Shown here: piece by piece, positions 32,686 through 42,236 of the stretch | Layout of the letters: the number at the start of each line of letters is the position of its first letter | Position numbering within the stretch: position 1 is the stretch's first letter | DNA from: Asterionellopsis glacialis | Lineage: Eukaryota > Bacillariophyta > Plagiogrammaphyceae > Rhaphoneidales > Asterionellopsidaceae | Reading direction: 5' to 3' | NCBI GenBank assembly: GCA_014885115.2 | Contig: WKLE02001096.1 | Coordinates: 26,858 to 74,952, forward strand | Length of the DNA stretch: 48,095 bases | Position numbers and translations under genes: made by a program | The notes under the pieces: generated by a model | What the model was told of the DNA's origin: nothing | Seen by the model: the letters and a program-made list of their open reading frames with translations, nothing else | Databases searched by the model: none

Positions 32686-32705
32686 TGTCCGCCTTTTGGC
32701 GGACA
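32686..32705. repeat. Perfect inverted repeat TGTCCGCC-TTTT-GGCGGACA
   Basis: Eight-base arms around a TTTT loop, about 180 bases upstream of the next start codon. The sequence TTTTGGCGG on its right side also fits a degenerate E2F half-site (TTTSSCGS). It could be a promoter element or a 5' UTR hairpin. Confidence 0.6.
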
Positions 32706-32716
32706 TCGTACAGTCC

Positions 32717-32733
32717 TACCGGTACCGGTACCG
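32717..32733. repeat. Tandem TACCGG repeat
   Basis: TACCGGTACCGGTACCG, two and a half or more copies of a self-complementary hexamer, 11 bases right of the hairpin and about 150 bases upstream of the gene at 32886. Confidence 0.6.
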
Positions 32734-32885
32734 ACAACACTCTTTTTGAGGTGCGGCGGCGGAAAACAGAAAAAAAAAACAATAAAAACTTGCCGCCGCC
32801 ACCATTCCGTTTTCAGTTGCACTTCCATCGGATCACACACAGCCCTTCCACAAACAGAAATATTCCAAACTTTGAAATTGAAAAC

Positions 32886-33794
32886 ATGTCATGGCTTTTT
32901 GGATTTGGTGATTATGGGGGATACGGATACGATGGTCCTGATAGAAGCCAATGGGAAGAGAAGTCAGATGTGGCACTTGAGCGAGAATACCAGGCTATGG
33001 ATCCCTTCAAAACTACCTTCATGGAGACAGCAAGTAATCAAACAGAGTTCCCACTTGTTGAGCCTGCTATTCACTTGACAGCTGCTTGCTGGAAAACCTT
33101 CAGAGAGTATGTAGAATCGAAAGGTTGCATTGCCAAGAGACGCCAAATTGCAGAGTTGGAGAAGGCACAACTAAAAAGTAAATCTCGCAAAGGAAAAATG
33201 TACGCTATTTCGGTCACTACTCTTGTTCATCCAGGAGTGGCGAAAGCCGCAAGAAAGGAAAAAAGGAGGGCTGCGAGGGCAAAAGCTGAAAAGGCGAGGT
33301 TCCTTGCTGAAGAGAAGAGGAAGAAGGAAGCTGAAATGGTAGCTTTGGTAGCTAAAGAATACGCAAAGGTCGAGGAAGTGGTTGCAGATAGTGCCCAAAG
33401 TACTACTTACAAGAAACACTCATTAAGCAAAAATGAAGATCCTGTTGAGACCTCACCTGCCAAGAAAGCTAAAGTTGCGGCATCGACAACTTTGACTGAA
33501 AAAATTGTTCTAACTGCACCCACCTCCAGACTCCTCCAAGAAGCTGACCATGTTCACCACAAGAAAGTGGAAGATATCAGGTCTAAAATTCAATCTGAAA
33601 AGATGCGCGAAAGATTAAGACTTTGGACGGAGATATATTCGAAATGGGAAAGACTCTCGATGGAGTCATATTCTAAATTTGAATCCAAGGAAAGGAAAGA
33701 GATCAAAAAGGCCTCTATGCATCGCGATTCGGTCAAGAAAACCATTCAGCAAATGGCAGTTTCTGGCAGTACTTCCAAAATGCCCAAGCTCTAG
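32886..33794 (+). CDS. Charged, coiled-coil-rich hypothetical protein
   Basis: Single exon, 302 residues starting MSWLFGFGDYGGYGYDG. The aromatic/glycine N-terminus is followed by a short globular-looking part (to about 100), then a long Lys/Arg/Glu/Ala-rich helical segment (about 100-165), a disordered middle with a possible nuclear localisation signal (SPAKKAKV near 197), and a C-terminal charged helix rich in Trp, Lys and Glu. No family was recognised. The frame is open for 67 codons upstream, but no ATG occurs there apart from those inside the hairpin-containing leader, so ATG 32886 is the likely start. Confidence 0.65.
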   Translation: MSWLFGFGDYGGYGYDGPDRSQWEEKSDVALEREYQAMDPFKTTFMETASNQTEFPLVEPAIHLTAACWKTFREYVESKGCIAKRRQIAELEKAQLKSKSRKGKMYAISVTTLVHPGVAKAARKEKRRAARAKAEKARFLAEEKRKKEAEMVALVAKEYAKVEEVVADSAQSTTYKKHSLSKNEDPVETSPAKKAKVAASTTLTEKIVLTAPTSRLLQEADHVHHKKVEDIRSKIQSEKMRERLRLWTEIYSKWERLSMESYSKFESKERKEIKKASMHRDSVKKTIQQMAVSGSTSKMPKL

Positions 33795-34050
33795 AGCTGT
33801 TGCTCTAGCTCAGTGAATTTGTGACATTATGTTTGGAAATGATCTCATCCGATGATGTTTGTTATTCCAGGACTGCAATTGAAATTTTGCGAATAATATA
33901 TATTTTATATATTGTAAAAGGGTGTATCTTATTCCTTTGGACTTGTCGCAGTTGTTTCTAAAAACGCTTCTATTATTATCCCATGGTGCTAGAATGAACC
34001 ATACTTGACTCGTCATACTCAACATGATGAAAACACTACATCCTTACTTA

Positions 34051-36547
34051 CTACTTGTTCTTACAAGCAGTTTCAGATTTGCCACAGTTTTCGTACTGTC
34101 CAGCTCCTTCTGGAAGAATGGATACTTGTGTTGTTAATTTTGTAACTGTCTTCCGTACTGTCACGTTGTAACTTACGGTATATACACGAGCCTGGTTCGT
34201 ATTAGTGACCTTGGAAGAAAAGCAAAGGAGAGTATCGGTTTCAATGACTGAGTCATCCGAGCATTTATCTGACTGCAACTTTTTTATTTTGACGACTTGC
34301 GCGCCAACACTTTTCTCCTTGGTTGTTTCAATAGTATTATTCTCTTTGCCATTCTTCGTTTCTTCAGATGTACTGGTACCATTTTCTTCATTCTGATTCT
34401 GTTGCTTAGATTGTTTGTCACCTTTATTATCTTTCTTTAGGTCTCTAAGATACCGATCTTCTACCAAGAAACGTGGCTGATATTCATCTACCCATGAGAC
34501 GAAATGCACTTCTGCTGCATCATTGCATGAAGATTCCACATGAGCCTGAAGAAGACTTGCCTTCTCGTAGCATGCAAATTTGCCTTTATCACTCATCTGG
34601 GCACATTGTGCCTGAGAAATTGCACCACTTTCCTTTATGTTACACTCTGCATTTTGATTGGTAATGACGATATTAGTGGTAGAAATTTGATTTGTGGTAG
34701 GAGGTGGTGGTGGTGGTGGTGGAGTAAAAGGAGCTGGCGTTGGTTTTCTTGAAGGAGAATTTGTCGGTGGGGGAGAACGGGTAGGTAAAGGAGCTGTTAA
34801 AAAATAGGTTTGAGTTATTTGTACCTGCGTAGAAGGAGGATTATTTGTGGGTTGAGGAGCGATTGTTGGCGGTGAAGTCGGGGATAGTGTTGGTCGTGGA
34901 GTAGAAGGAGCCGGCGTTGGTTTTCTTGAAGGAGAATTTGTAGGTGGGGGAGAACGGGTAGGTAAAGGAGCTGTTAAAAAATAGGTTTGAGTTGGTTGTA
35001 CCTGTGTAGAAGGAGGATTATTTGTGGGTTGAGGAGCGATTGTTGGCGGTGAAGTCGGGGATAGTGTTGGCCTTTTTGAAGGCATGGGTGTTGGCTTGGA
35101 CGTTGGAGACTGTGTGGGGCTTTTAGACGGGCTCTTTGTGGGTGGGAAAGAAGGAGAGGGTGTCGGTGATTTCGTAGCTTCATTGTTCTGTGTGCTTTCC
35201 TCGTACCCGCAGTTTTTCTCCTCTAATTGAGCCAAGGCGGTCTGAATTGAATCATCGTGGAAACTTGGATTCTGTGCTCTAATGATAGGATTCATAATAT
35301 ACATGTTGCCATCATTGGCAATTAAGTGGCGCATTCCAATCGTCTGTGTACGTAAAAGAAAAAAATATGTTCAAAACATTAATGATATGATGTTTTGAAA
35401 TACAATTTTTAGAAATAAATTGTGGATCCGAACTTACGTGTCCTAGCTCATGAGCAAAGAGGACTTCTTGTATTTCATATGGTTGTGGCGACCCAGCCTT
35501 TGTTGCCATATAGTTGACACCATAACCCCATCTTTTAGAGCATGCCGTACCGATGAAACTACAGCCTAAAGTTCCAGTTTTTGGGCTACCAGTAAAATGG
35601 TGAATGATTGATTCTTCATCAAATTGTACTGACCCCCCTGTGTCTATTACAAATGCGTCCCGGTGAGTTGACATATCGTTTGCATATTCAGTAAGAAAGG
35701 TAGTCTTTTCATTAGATCCATCACATGGGTTGTCTCTGGCCATATCCTTGTAACGGCTCTGGGCTGTATTTGTGCATTCGTCAGCAGTATGAATTTCAGT
35801 CAATTCAAGTCGCAAACACATGTCGTTCTCAAAGTACTCTGACGCACCCGAAATTATCGATTGAATTCGAGCAATAGCCGCTGCTTTACTACCATACAAC
35901 TTGCAAAAGAATGCATCAAATGTTATGGCTACTTTGAGAACCTTCATAATACTGCATTCTTCATCAGTATTGTCGTTTCGTGTGTAAACATGCTGTAACT
36001 TACGCTTTCTTTTATGCATAGCACCACGTAGTTGACGGGGGCTGTCGTCAGGAGGTGAAATGCTATTACCGTAGTGGTACTCCTTGTTGAAGGCATCGTC
36101 GTCAATACCAGGGAGGGTAATGTACGTCTCACTATCTTTGCGGAGAATTTGAGTCTTTGGAAAGCCACGACGGCGGATCTCAAAGAAATCAAATATTCCA
36201 CCTGTGTCTTTGGATGCTTGCAGAAACGTTCCATCTTCGTAATGAGCTCTGTAAACCGTCACCGCTAATGTTTGGTTGGTTCTAGTATCAGTAACGGTTG
36301 TGCCATGATTTACATAGTACGCTGGAGAAAAGAGTCCGTAGTAGGGCTTGAGTGTCTCGCTGTTAATATCGTAGCTAGTTCCTTCGTCGGCATGAATGAA
36401 ACCACTTGTAATATCTTCTGTAAAAGGAATTGCGTGTTGTGTTGGGTCAAACTTTCCTGCGACGTAGTCGTCATTATTGGCCTTGGATAGGACGAGGTGG
36501 TACCCGAACAAAATAGCTAGAAGAAAACTTGTCTTAGAAATAGTCAT
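34051..36547 (-). CDS. Secreted metzincin-type zinc protease with Pro/Thr/Ser-rich tail
   Basis: Two exons, 35438-36547 and 34051-35343, phase 0, give 800 residues. The N-terminus is a signal peptide (ISKTSFLLAILFGYHLVLS). Joining the exons creates HELGHTIGMRH (366-376), the HExxHxxGxxH zinc site of metzincins, with Glu367 as catalytic base and a Met-turn candidate at MYIMNP (384-389). The order resembles reprolysin/ADAM-like catalytic domains (peptidase family M12B); the preceding region may be a pro-domain. After the catalytic domain comes a Pro/Thr/Ser-rich linker of about 170 residues with two near-identical 59-residue repeats, then a Cys-containing domain and a Lys/Glu/Asn-rich stretch. 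Pro-Thr tails of this type occur in diatom cell-wall and extracellular proteins, so secretion to the wall is likely. The substrate is unknown. Probably glycosylated. Confidence 0.8.
34717..35070 (-). repeat. Two tandem 177-base repeats in the protease gene
   Basis: Units 34894-35070 and 34717-34893 each encode 59 residues starting PTLSPTSPPTIAPQ. The protein copies differ at only three positions (Pro/Ile, Ser/Phe, Arg/Pro), so the duplication is recent or kept uniform by gene conversion. Confidence 0.9.
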
Positions 36548-37080
36548 TTTCTAGTTGATTTTGGTATACGCAATAAATTGAAAGGGTGAACAAAATGGTT
36601 TAACATCATCTTACTAAACAAAGAGGCTGTTGTGTTTCTTACCTAAAGGTGGAGAACTGGCTTCTATATTTAGGCTAGGACTGTGGTATGCGATACCGAT
36701 TCTTCGGTATATTTTGCAGCACAATCAGAAATATGGAATAGGTTTCGCCCTTCTCATGTTCAACAATACACGGTATTTTGGTATTTTTAGATCTGTGCAA
36801 ACCCGGGTTTTTGAAATTTTGCCTCCCTGACTGGGCGGTAGCAGATTTCAAAAACAATGCTTGTAGGAGTGTCACAGACCGGGGTCATGCCACTCAACGG
36901 CGGAAAAATAATTATAAAAAAACTCGACGTTAGGTATAGGCACATGATAATTAAATATCTTTTGAACATATTAGATGTGTCGATAACTTCTATAAGTATA
37001 TATGATCTGGTACTCATGTTAAGTGAAGTTGACTGTCTGTACCTGGTAGGTCATATGTACTCGTGGCAATAGGTGTACAC

Positions 37081-37088
37081 TGACGTCA
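37081..37088. promoter_or_regulatory. Perfect CRE-like palindrome TGACGTCA
   Basis: Intergenic bZIP/CRE consensus, 270 bases upstream of the gene at 37358 and about 530 bases upstream of the protease start on the other strand. Confidence 0.3.
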
Positions 37089-37254
37089 TAGCTTTGATTC
37101 AGTCGGAGTAGTATAATTGCATTGTCTAGATCAGTCCCATAGCGTTGTGATCTTAAAAATTTCGAAATTTCAAAATACGATCTCAAAAACCGGCCAAATC
37201 TTTTGACAACTCCAAAAAATTGCCATTCGATCTATGAACCTAAAATCATTCGTT

Positions 37255-37328
37255 TATATCAACACCTTTCCCTGTGCATCATTCGTTGAAGTCTATATCA
37301 ACACCTTTCCCTGTGCATCATTCGTTGA
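37255..37328. repeat. 35-base direct repeat, period 39
   Basis: Two identical 35-base copies beginning TATATCAACACC and ending ATTCGTTGA, separated by AGTC. The second ends 29 bases before the ATG at 37358, so the repeat probably lies across the transcription start or 5' UTR. Confidence 0.9.
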
Positions 37329-37357
37329 GATAACACAGCATAAAAAAACATCATATA

Positions 37358-37978
37358 ATGGTCTTCCGAGCATTATGGAATTTTTTATTGGATGATGGTT
37401 CTGATGATGACGATATTGGAGATACAATTGCTCGTCTTCGTCCAAATGCATATATTATTGGATTTTTGGCATCCATGTTATTTTTTCCAAATTTTTATCA
37501 ACCAATTTTGAATAGGATGATGCAGGAATATTTCTTTAAAGATTGTGATTACGAATGTCGCCAAGAACGCATCCAACTATTGACGCAAGGACCATCAACT
37601 ACAATATGGGAAGATCTTAAAGAGAACCCACTCAACTTGATTTGGGTCTCATGTTATTATGTGGTGTACATTTATGTCAGGAGAAAACTATGGAATTTGC
37701 TATTCCCTAAAAAGAAGAAAAGAAGATTTACTAATACGACTCAAACGAGTACCCCTGGTGATGATTACACCTCCATTATCAAAACCAGCGACAAGGTGAA
37801 AAGTGACAAAAACGTTTCCACTATGGATTACAGGTCACTATCTAGAATTTCTGAAACCGAAGACAAATTTGAAGTGGATCACAACTGTGATCCAGAACTT
37901 ACCCAACTGAATATTGTCCCGAAGACCTTGAAAAAGAAGCGAAAGAAGATATTCAAAACAAAACATATGAATAATTAG
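37358..37978 (+). CDS. Hypothetical membrane protein
   Basis: Single exon, 206 residues. Residues about 30-50 (AYIIGFLASMLFFPNFYQP) and 95-112 (IWVSCYYVVYIYV) are hydrophobic and separated by a charged loop with two Cys (DCDYEC). The C-terminal half is hydrophilic and very basic at the end (KTLKKKRKKIFKTKH). An acidic patch (DDGSDDDD) lies near the N-terminus. No family was recognised. The sense of the gene is supported by length, amino-acid composition and a clear start ATG. Confidence 0.6.
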   Translation: MVFRALWNFLLDDGSDDDDIGDTIARLRPNAYIIGFLASMLFFPNFYQPILNRMMQEYFFKDCDYECRQERIQLLTQGPSTTIWEDLKENPLNLIWVSCYYVVYIYVRRKLWNLLFPKKKKRRFTNTTQTSTPGDDYTSIIKTSDKVKSDKNVSTMDYRSLSRISETEDKFEVDHNCDPELTQLNIVPKTLKKKRKKIFKTKHMNN

Positions 37979-38653
37979 GACAAAGGTCCGTCTGCTTTCA
38001 GCTGAAATACCGTACTAGTCCACACTGCGAGAACAAGATATCATTTAATAATACTACGGTACTACTAGAGTTTTCAATTAACCAGATTCTTTCCCTCCAT
38101 ATTTCAATTCGTGTGCACATTTTTTGGGTATTTTTTCTAATTTGATGGATGTGGCAATGTGCCTATCACCTTTTTCAGCTATGACATTTGTACTAACCTT
38201 CGTATATGACAAATATATGACTTAACTTGACGAGATTCGACAATTCTGCCTTTGTAACGACGTTGGAAGATTTCGTCGAATGCATCAAAATTACTGTGAT
38301 TGTCGTGTTGCCCTTGTACACGTCAGCACTTGGCTTCAAGGGCCCACAATCATTGCACTACACAATCATCTTTATCACGACAATTCACAATATTAATTCA
38401 ATACGATAAGTTGCATCAAGCAGATTGCTATTCTTCAATGCCATCACGGTAATCAAACAATAACTAATGGTTGCAGTACAAACATATTCAATCTCTCCAG
38501 CACATAAAGTTGGTGGCTGTAATATGTCCCAGTAAGACACAAATTATTTATGAACAAAATATGATCTAATTTTTTTCATTTTGAAAGTCGTCCCCCCAGT
38601 GGCCTTCAAAAGAAATGAATCACCTACAACTCAAATCCTGAAGTAATTTTATT
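37979..38653. other. Intergenic region between convergent genes
   Basis: 675 AT-rich bases with the 3' ends of the 37358 gene (plus) and the CoaD-like gene (minus). A 60-codon ORF at 38227-38409 looks random. Nothing else was seen. Confidence 0.5.
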
Positions 38654-39737
38654 TTAGCTTGTTTTCTTTCCGTACAATGCCATGATAGAATCTGATACCT
38701 CTTGAGGGACAAGTTCCAATATTGGTTCTTTATTGTTAGAGTCGAGAGTGGCTTTTCGCACTTTGGTAGAAGAGATATCATTATAGGCAGGAACTCCCTC
38801 AATGAATATGGTTGGAATTGGACGTACCAGTGGTCCTAAAAGTATTGGCCCGTAAATATTTAAAGTATTTAAAAACATTTCATTACTACCATCTTTGGTC
38901 CATGTTCGTATTCCTCGAAACAGAATGCTAACACCCTCCTGCTTTGCAAACCTCCAAACAAGTCCAGAGACCACTAGAGAGAGGATACGAAGAAGCCAAA
39001 AAAATACACATGAGAAAAAGGGAAGAAAGGGGAGAAAGAAACCAAAAGTATACAGAAGCATGATGAAGATAATGTGACACACTACAGTACAACCCTCTAT
39101 TTCGAATCGCTGAGATCTATCGCTGACCTGCGAACCATTACACACGCAGAAAAAGATACAACAATCGATTTGAATATGAATATTATGCATACCTTGTACA
39201 CGAACATTTTTCATCGATTTGGACTTTTCTATGTATTCTTGAATGACTGCAGCTCGATCTTCAGGTTGTACCTCATACTTTTTAGAGATGTTTTTCCCCA
39301 CGATAATAATCACTTTTCCATACCTACAATTTATTTTTGCGTTTTCGAATCGTGGTGTTTTTTATGGAAAAGTAATTTTTAAATGGAAAATACACAATGG
39401 CGATAATTTGTAAGTGGAATGAAATGTTTCAAATTTTTTGGATATCAAACTCTCCTTCGCTTTATCCTTTGCGTGCACTGCATGTAGTGGGGTGTACCTA
39501 CCTGGATGCGAGATACTCAAATAAAGCGAAATGACCTTTGTGTGGTGGATTGAACGATCCGGCAATAGCAACTACCTTTTCCTTGTCGTCGTCATTGTTT
39601 GATGTCTCGGGTGGTGTTGGCCATGGATATTCAATAATGGTTGGTGGGTAAATTGAGTAGATTGTAGTAAAAACAACAAGTGCCACACTAACCACTATCG
39701 GGTCAAATATCTTATTACCTATCGATGCAAAGTCCAT
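38654..39737 (-). CDS. Membrane-anchored CoaD-like nucleotidyltransferase
   Basis: Three exons, 39502-39737, 39193-39323 and 38654-38973 (phases 2 and 1), give 228 residues. The cytidylyltransferase-like fold is shown by AIAGSFNPPHKGH with the HxGH nucleotide motif at 66-69, the block VVSGLVWRFAKQEG then FRGIR (142-145), and ISSTKVR (189-195), the ISSTxxR loop. Their order and spacing fit bacterial-type phosphopantetheine adenylyltransferase (CoaD), which makes dephospho-CoA from 4'-phosphopantetheine and ATP. However the segment after FRGIR (TWTKDGSNEMFLN) differs from the usual CoaD sequence, so another nucleotidyltransferase is possible. The N-terminus has a hydrophobic helix at about 12-32 and no clear cleavage site, suggesting a signal anchor and then a Pro-rich linker. 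The gene is divergent from the MYND gene with 316 bases between starts. Confidence 0.65.
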
Positions 39738-40053
39738 TGTTAATGTACAGTTTTTCCAAACAGGGCAACAAGTTTTGGTTCCATCTCTGGCAGAAGAGAA
39801 TCAACATGCGTCGGGTTGCAGTTCCAGTCATGATCATCCTTTTTTTGTCCAATCTTCTTGATGTCCGCCCGCCCGCCTGTTTCTCCCTCCAACGTCCGTC
39901 CTGTTGTCCTCAAATTGATATTGCCGCCTCCTGCTTGGAACTCCTAGTCTACCAAAGAATTTCCATCACTGGGTCAATGGATGAGACATCCATCCCAGAA
40001 CATTACTGAATACAGATCGCACAAGAAAAAATCTGTGCTAACATATTGACATC
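39738..40053. promoter_or_regulatory. Short bidirectional promoter region
   Basis: 316 bases between the start codons of the CoaD-like gene (minus) and the MYND gene (plus), likely holding both promoters. It has CCCGCCCGCC at about 39867. No ORF with coding character was seen; an overlapping 94-codon ORF shows no protein features. Confidence 0.45.
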
Positions 40054-42108
40054 ATGACATTGTCTTGTGTTGTCGTCCCTGAAGATGAATCACTTCCATT
40101 GGAAAATTCAATCCATGATGAGGTGGAGGGTATTGTAAAAGAAATCAATTCACAATTAGGAAAAGATAATATTGCCGTGTGTCCATTACTTCGTATTAGT
40201 GGTGGTGTTGCAGGTTTGTTTGCATACTATTCAGCACCTTTGGATAATAGTGCTAGTAGTACTGAAGATAATAGTACTCTTCATCCCAATATTCGTGCAA
40301 CACGTTTAGCAATGGCATGTGGTCTTTTATCTCAAAGATTTGTAGGAAATGTAATTTTAGTCCGTTCATTGGGTTGTGTTGTGGCATCTGCCAGCAGTAG
40401 TGATGGTGGTAATGGTGATGGCATATGTCAAAGTCTGGATGTATGTGAAGTACAGGGACCTTGCTGTACTAGTCCTGATCTTCGAACGAATATTCAACAA
40501 CAGCATGTATCAGATCAACTGTCTTATCAAGAAGTACCCGAATGGCTAAAGAATGCTGCACAAAGTAACTATCACGATGCAGCTAGTTTGGCGCGTTTGG
40601 TTGAAGTGATGAATCCAACAACTCCAAAAGTTGAAAACGATGACGACGACGACGACGATGATGATGATGATGACACAAATTCTTCTGAAGGCGATGATGA
40701 TGACGATGACAGCTCTGAAATCTCAGATGGTAAAGAATTGGATACTATCAAAAATATTTCAAATTCAAGTGATAATGTCAAGGGGGGTAAACATTTTGTA
40801 GCTAGAAGTTCATTGTGTCTGCATTGTCGTGGTCCTACCAACTCTTTATGTCCCCATTGTGAGGGGGCGTATTATTGTGAAGAACCTCGACGATGCCGTA
40901 TAGCTGGATGGTCGCACTCATGCCTTTGTCAAACATGGAAAATCTACACAGATCGTCGTGCAGAATTGTCGACATTTCCAGTTTTTCAAAGTTGGTGTCG
41001 TCCACTATTCCAACATGCATGTCAAACGTCAGAGGCACCCTATAAATCGTTCCTCGTAGATACATTGGGTGTGATGTCATTGGGTGAACATCATACAATT
41101 CAGAATAATTGGTGGACAACAGAAGTAGGTGGATGGGCAGGTGGTGAAAGTCAAACAGCTCAAACTGTGGATCCCTTTGTTCGTCGTTCATTCCTAGAGG
41201 GGTTTGCTCCCGTGACAGATGTTCCCCCCGAACGTACAGTTACATTTGACGATATTGATAGATGCAGTCCTGATTTTCCAATTTCGAAAAATTCTTGTCA
41301 AATGCTACTTCTCAACTCGTGGGAACAATATTACAGCCTTCGAGGCATACCATTTTCAAGTCCAATTGCTCTTCTACTGACCTTTCCATTAACCTTATAC
41401 TATGCGATTGCTATGCATGGTGAAGTGCCAGTCACAGTAGCACGTATGCTGAAACGACCACTTCGTATACATGTAGTTGGAGTTGAAAAAGAAATGAATT
41501 TCTTAGATATATTTAAAGAATTTGCATTCCTTCTACCAGAGGATTTGATGGTGAGTTTTGATAGGGCTTGCCAACCTCAGTGAATGGCGAAGCCATCTGA
41601 CTTTATTCCTTGCACTGTGTTATCTTGTTGTTGTTGTTGTTGTTGTTTTCAGGTTGAACTGACTTTCGTGGTGAGAGAGGATATGCTGCCACCCAAGTGC
41701 CGAAACCAGCAATCAACAAAGGGCTATTCCATGAATTTGGAATTAGCGACAAATCTGAGACTGCTGGTTGTAAGTGGTACCTATGGTGGCAGTTTGGACC
41801 CTAACTTTGATTGTGGTGGAGGACCACCTGATATGCTTGTAGGTCTCAATGCTGGGTTGTTTGCATACGAGTCATGGAGGAGTGTAGTGTCGTTTTTACA
41901 CCATCATCAGGGAGTCGTAGGGGTCTTTACAGACTACAACGAACATTCGGGGATGAACTGCGCAAGTCTCGGTGGATCCAAGGCAAGAGAAAGTCTTTCA
42001 ATCAACCCATTCCGTCAACCTCTGAGTCTCCCGGTCTTCTGTATGAATCTACCGCAAATGAGCAATGGTTTTATGTATGTGTTTAATGAACAAGAATTAG
42101 ACATGTAG
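40054..42108 (+). CDS. MYND zinc-finger protein with MSS51-like C-terminal region
   Basis: Two exons, 40054-41550 and 41653-42108, phase 0, give 650 residues. The 102-base intron has a TTG-repeat pyrimidine tract before its AG. A MYND-type finger lies at about 255-294 (CLHCRGPTNSLCPHC, YYCEEPRRC, GWSHSCLC). The C-terminal half (HVVGVEKEMNFLD, then LVVSGTYGG, GPPDMLVGLNAGLFAYESW and GVFTDYNEHS) resembles the conserved C-terminal domain shared by MSS51 and ZMYND15. Yeast Mss51 controls COX1 translation in mitochondria; mammalian MSS51 is muscle-mitochondrial. Here no clear mitochondrial presequence is visible at MTLSCVVVPEDE. An acidic, Asp-rich stretch (about 195-225) precedes the finger. The first 150 residues are unassigned. 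Family membership is likely, function inferred only loosely. Confidence 0.65.
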
Positions 42109-42236
42109 ATAACACATTATCCAAATGTTTCAAAATGTTTTAGAAATAGTACTTTTGAAATGATGACTGCTACTAAATTACTAGTGCGATACTCCCCTTT
42201 CCAACGATAAAGATTATGCATCAAACCAAAAAAGAG

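Larger units (their letters stand above)
31691..32885. other. Long intergenic region with an assembly gap
   Basis: 1.2 kb, AT-rich. It contains a 14-base poly-A run ending at about 32343, a gap of 14 N at 32386-32399, a perfect hairpin (32686-32705) and TACCGG repeats (32717-32733) near its right end. A 61-codon ORF at 32186-32371 has no protein-like features. Nothing else was seen. Confidence 0.5.
36548..37357. other. Divergent promoter region between the protease and a small membrane-protein gene
   Basis: 810 bases. It contains a perfect TGACGTCA at 37081-37088 and a 35-base direct repeat (37255-37289 and 37294-37328) ending 29 bases before the next start codon. ORFs here overlap on both strands and appear random. 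Confidence 0.55.

Noticed and set aside
32685..32885. Upstream extension of the 32886 gene.
   Set aside because: It starts at TTG inside the hairpin and has no ATG; the sequence looks like a 5' UTR.
40572..40841. Antisense ORF with poly-Ser opposite the MYND gene.
   Set aside because: It is the shadow of the Asp-codon repeat on the other strand.
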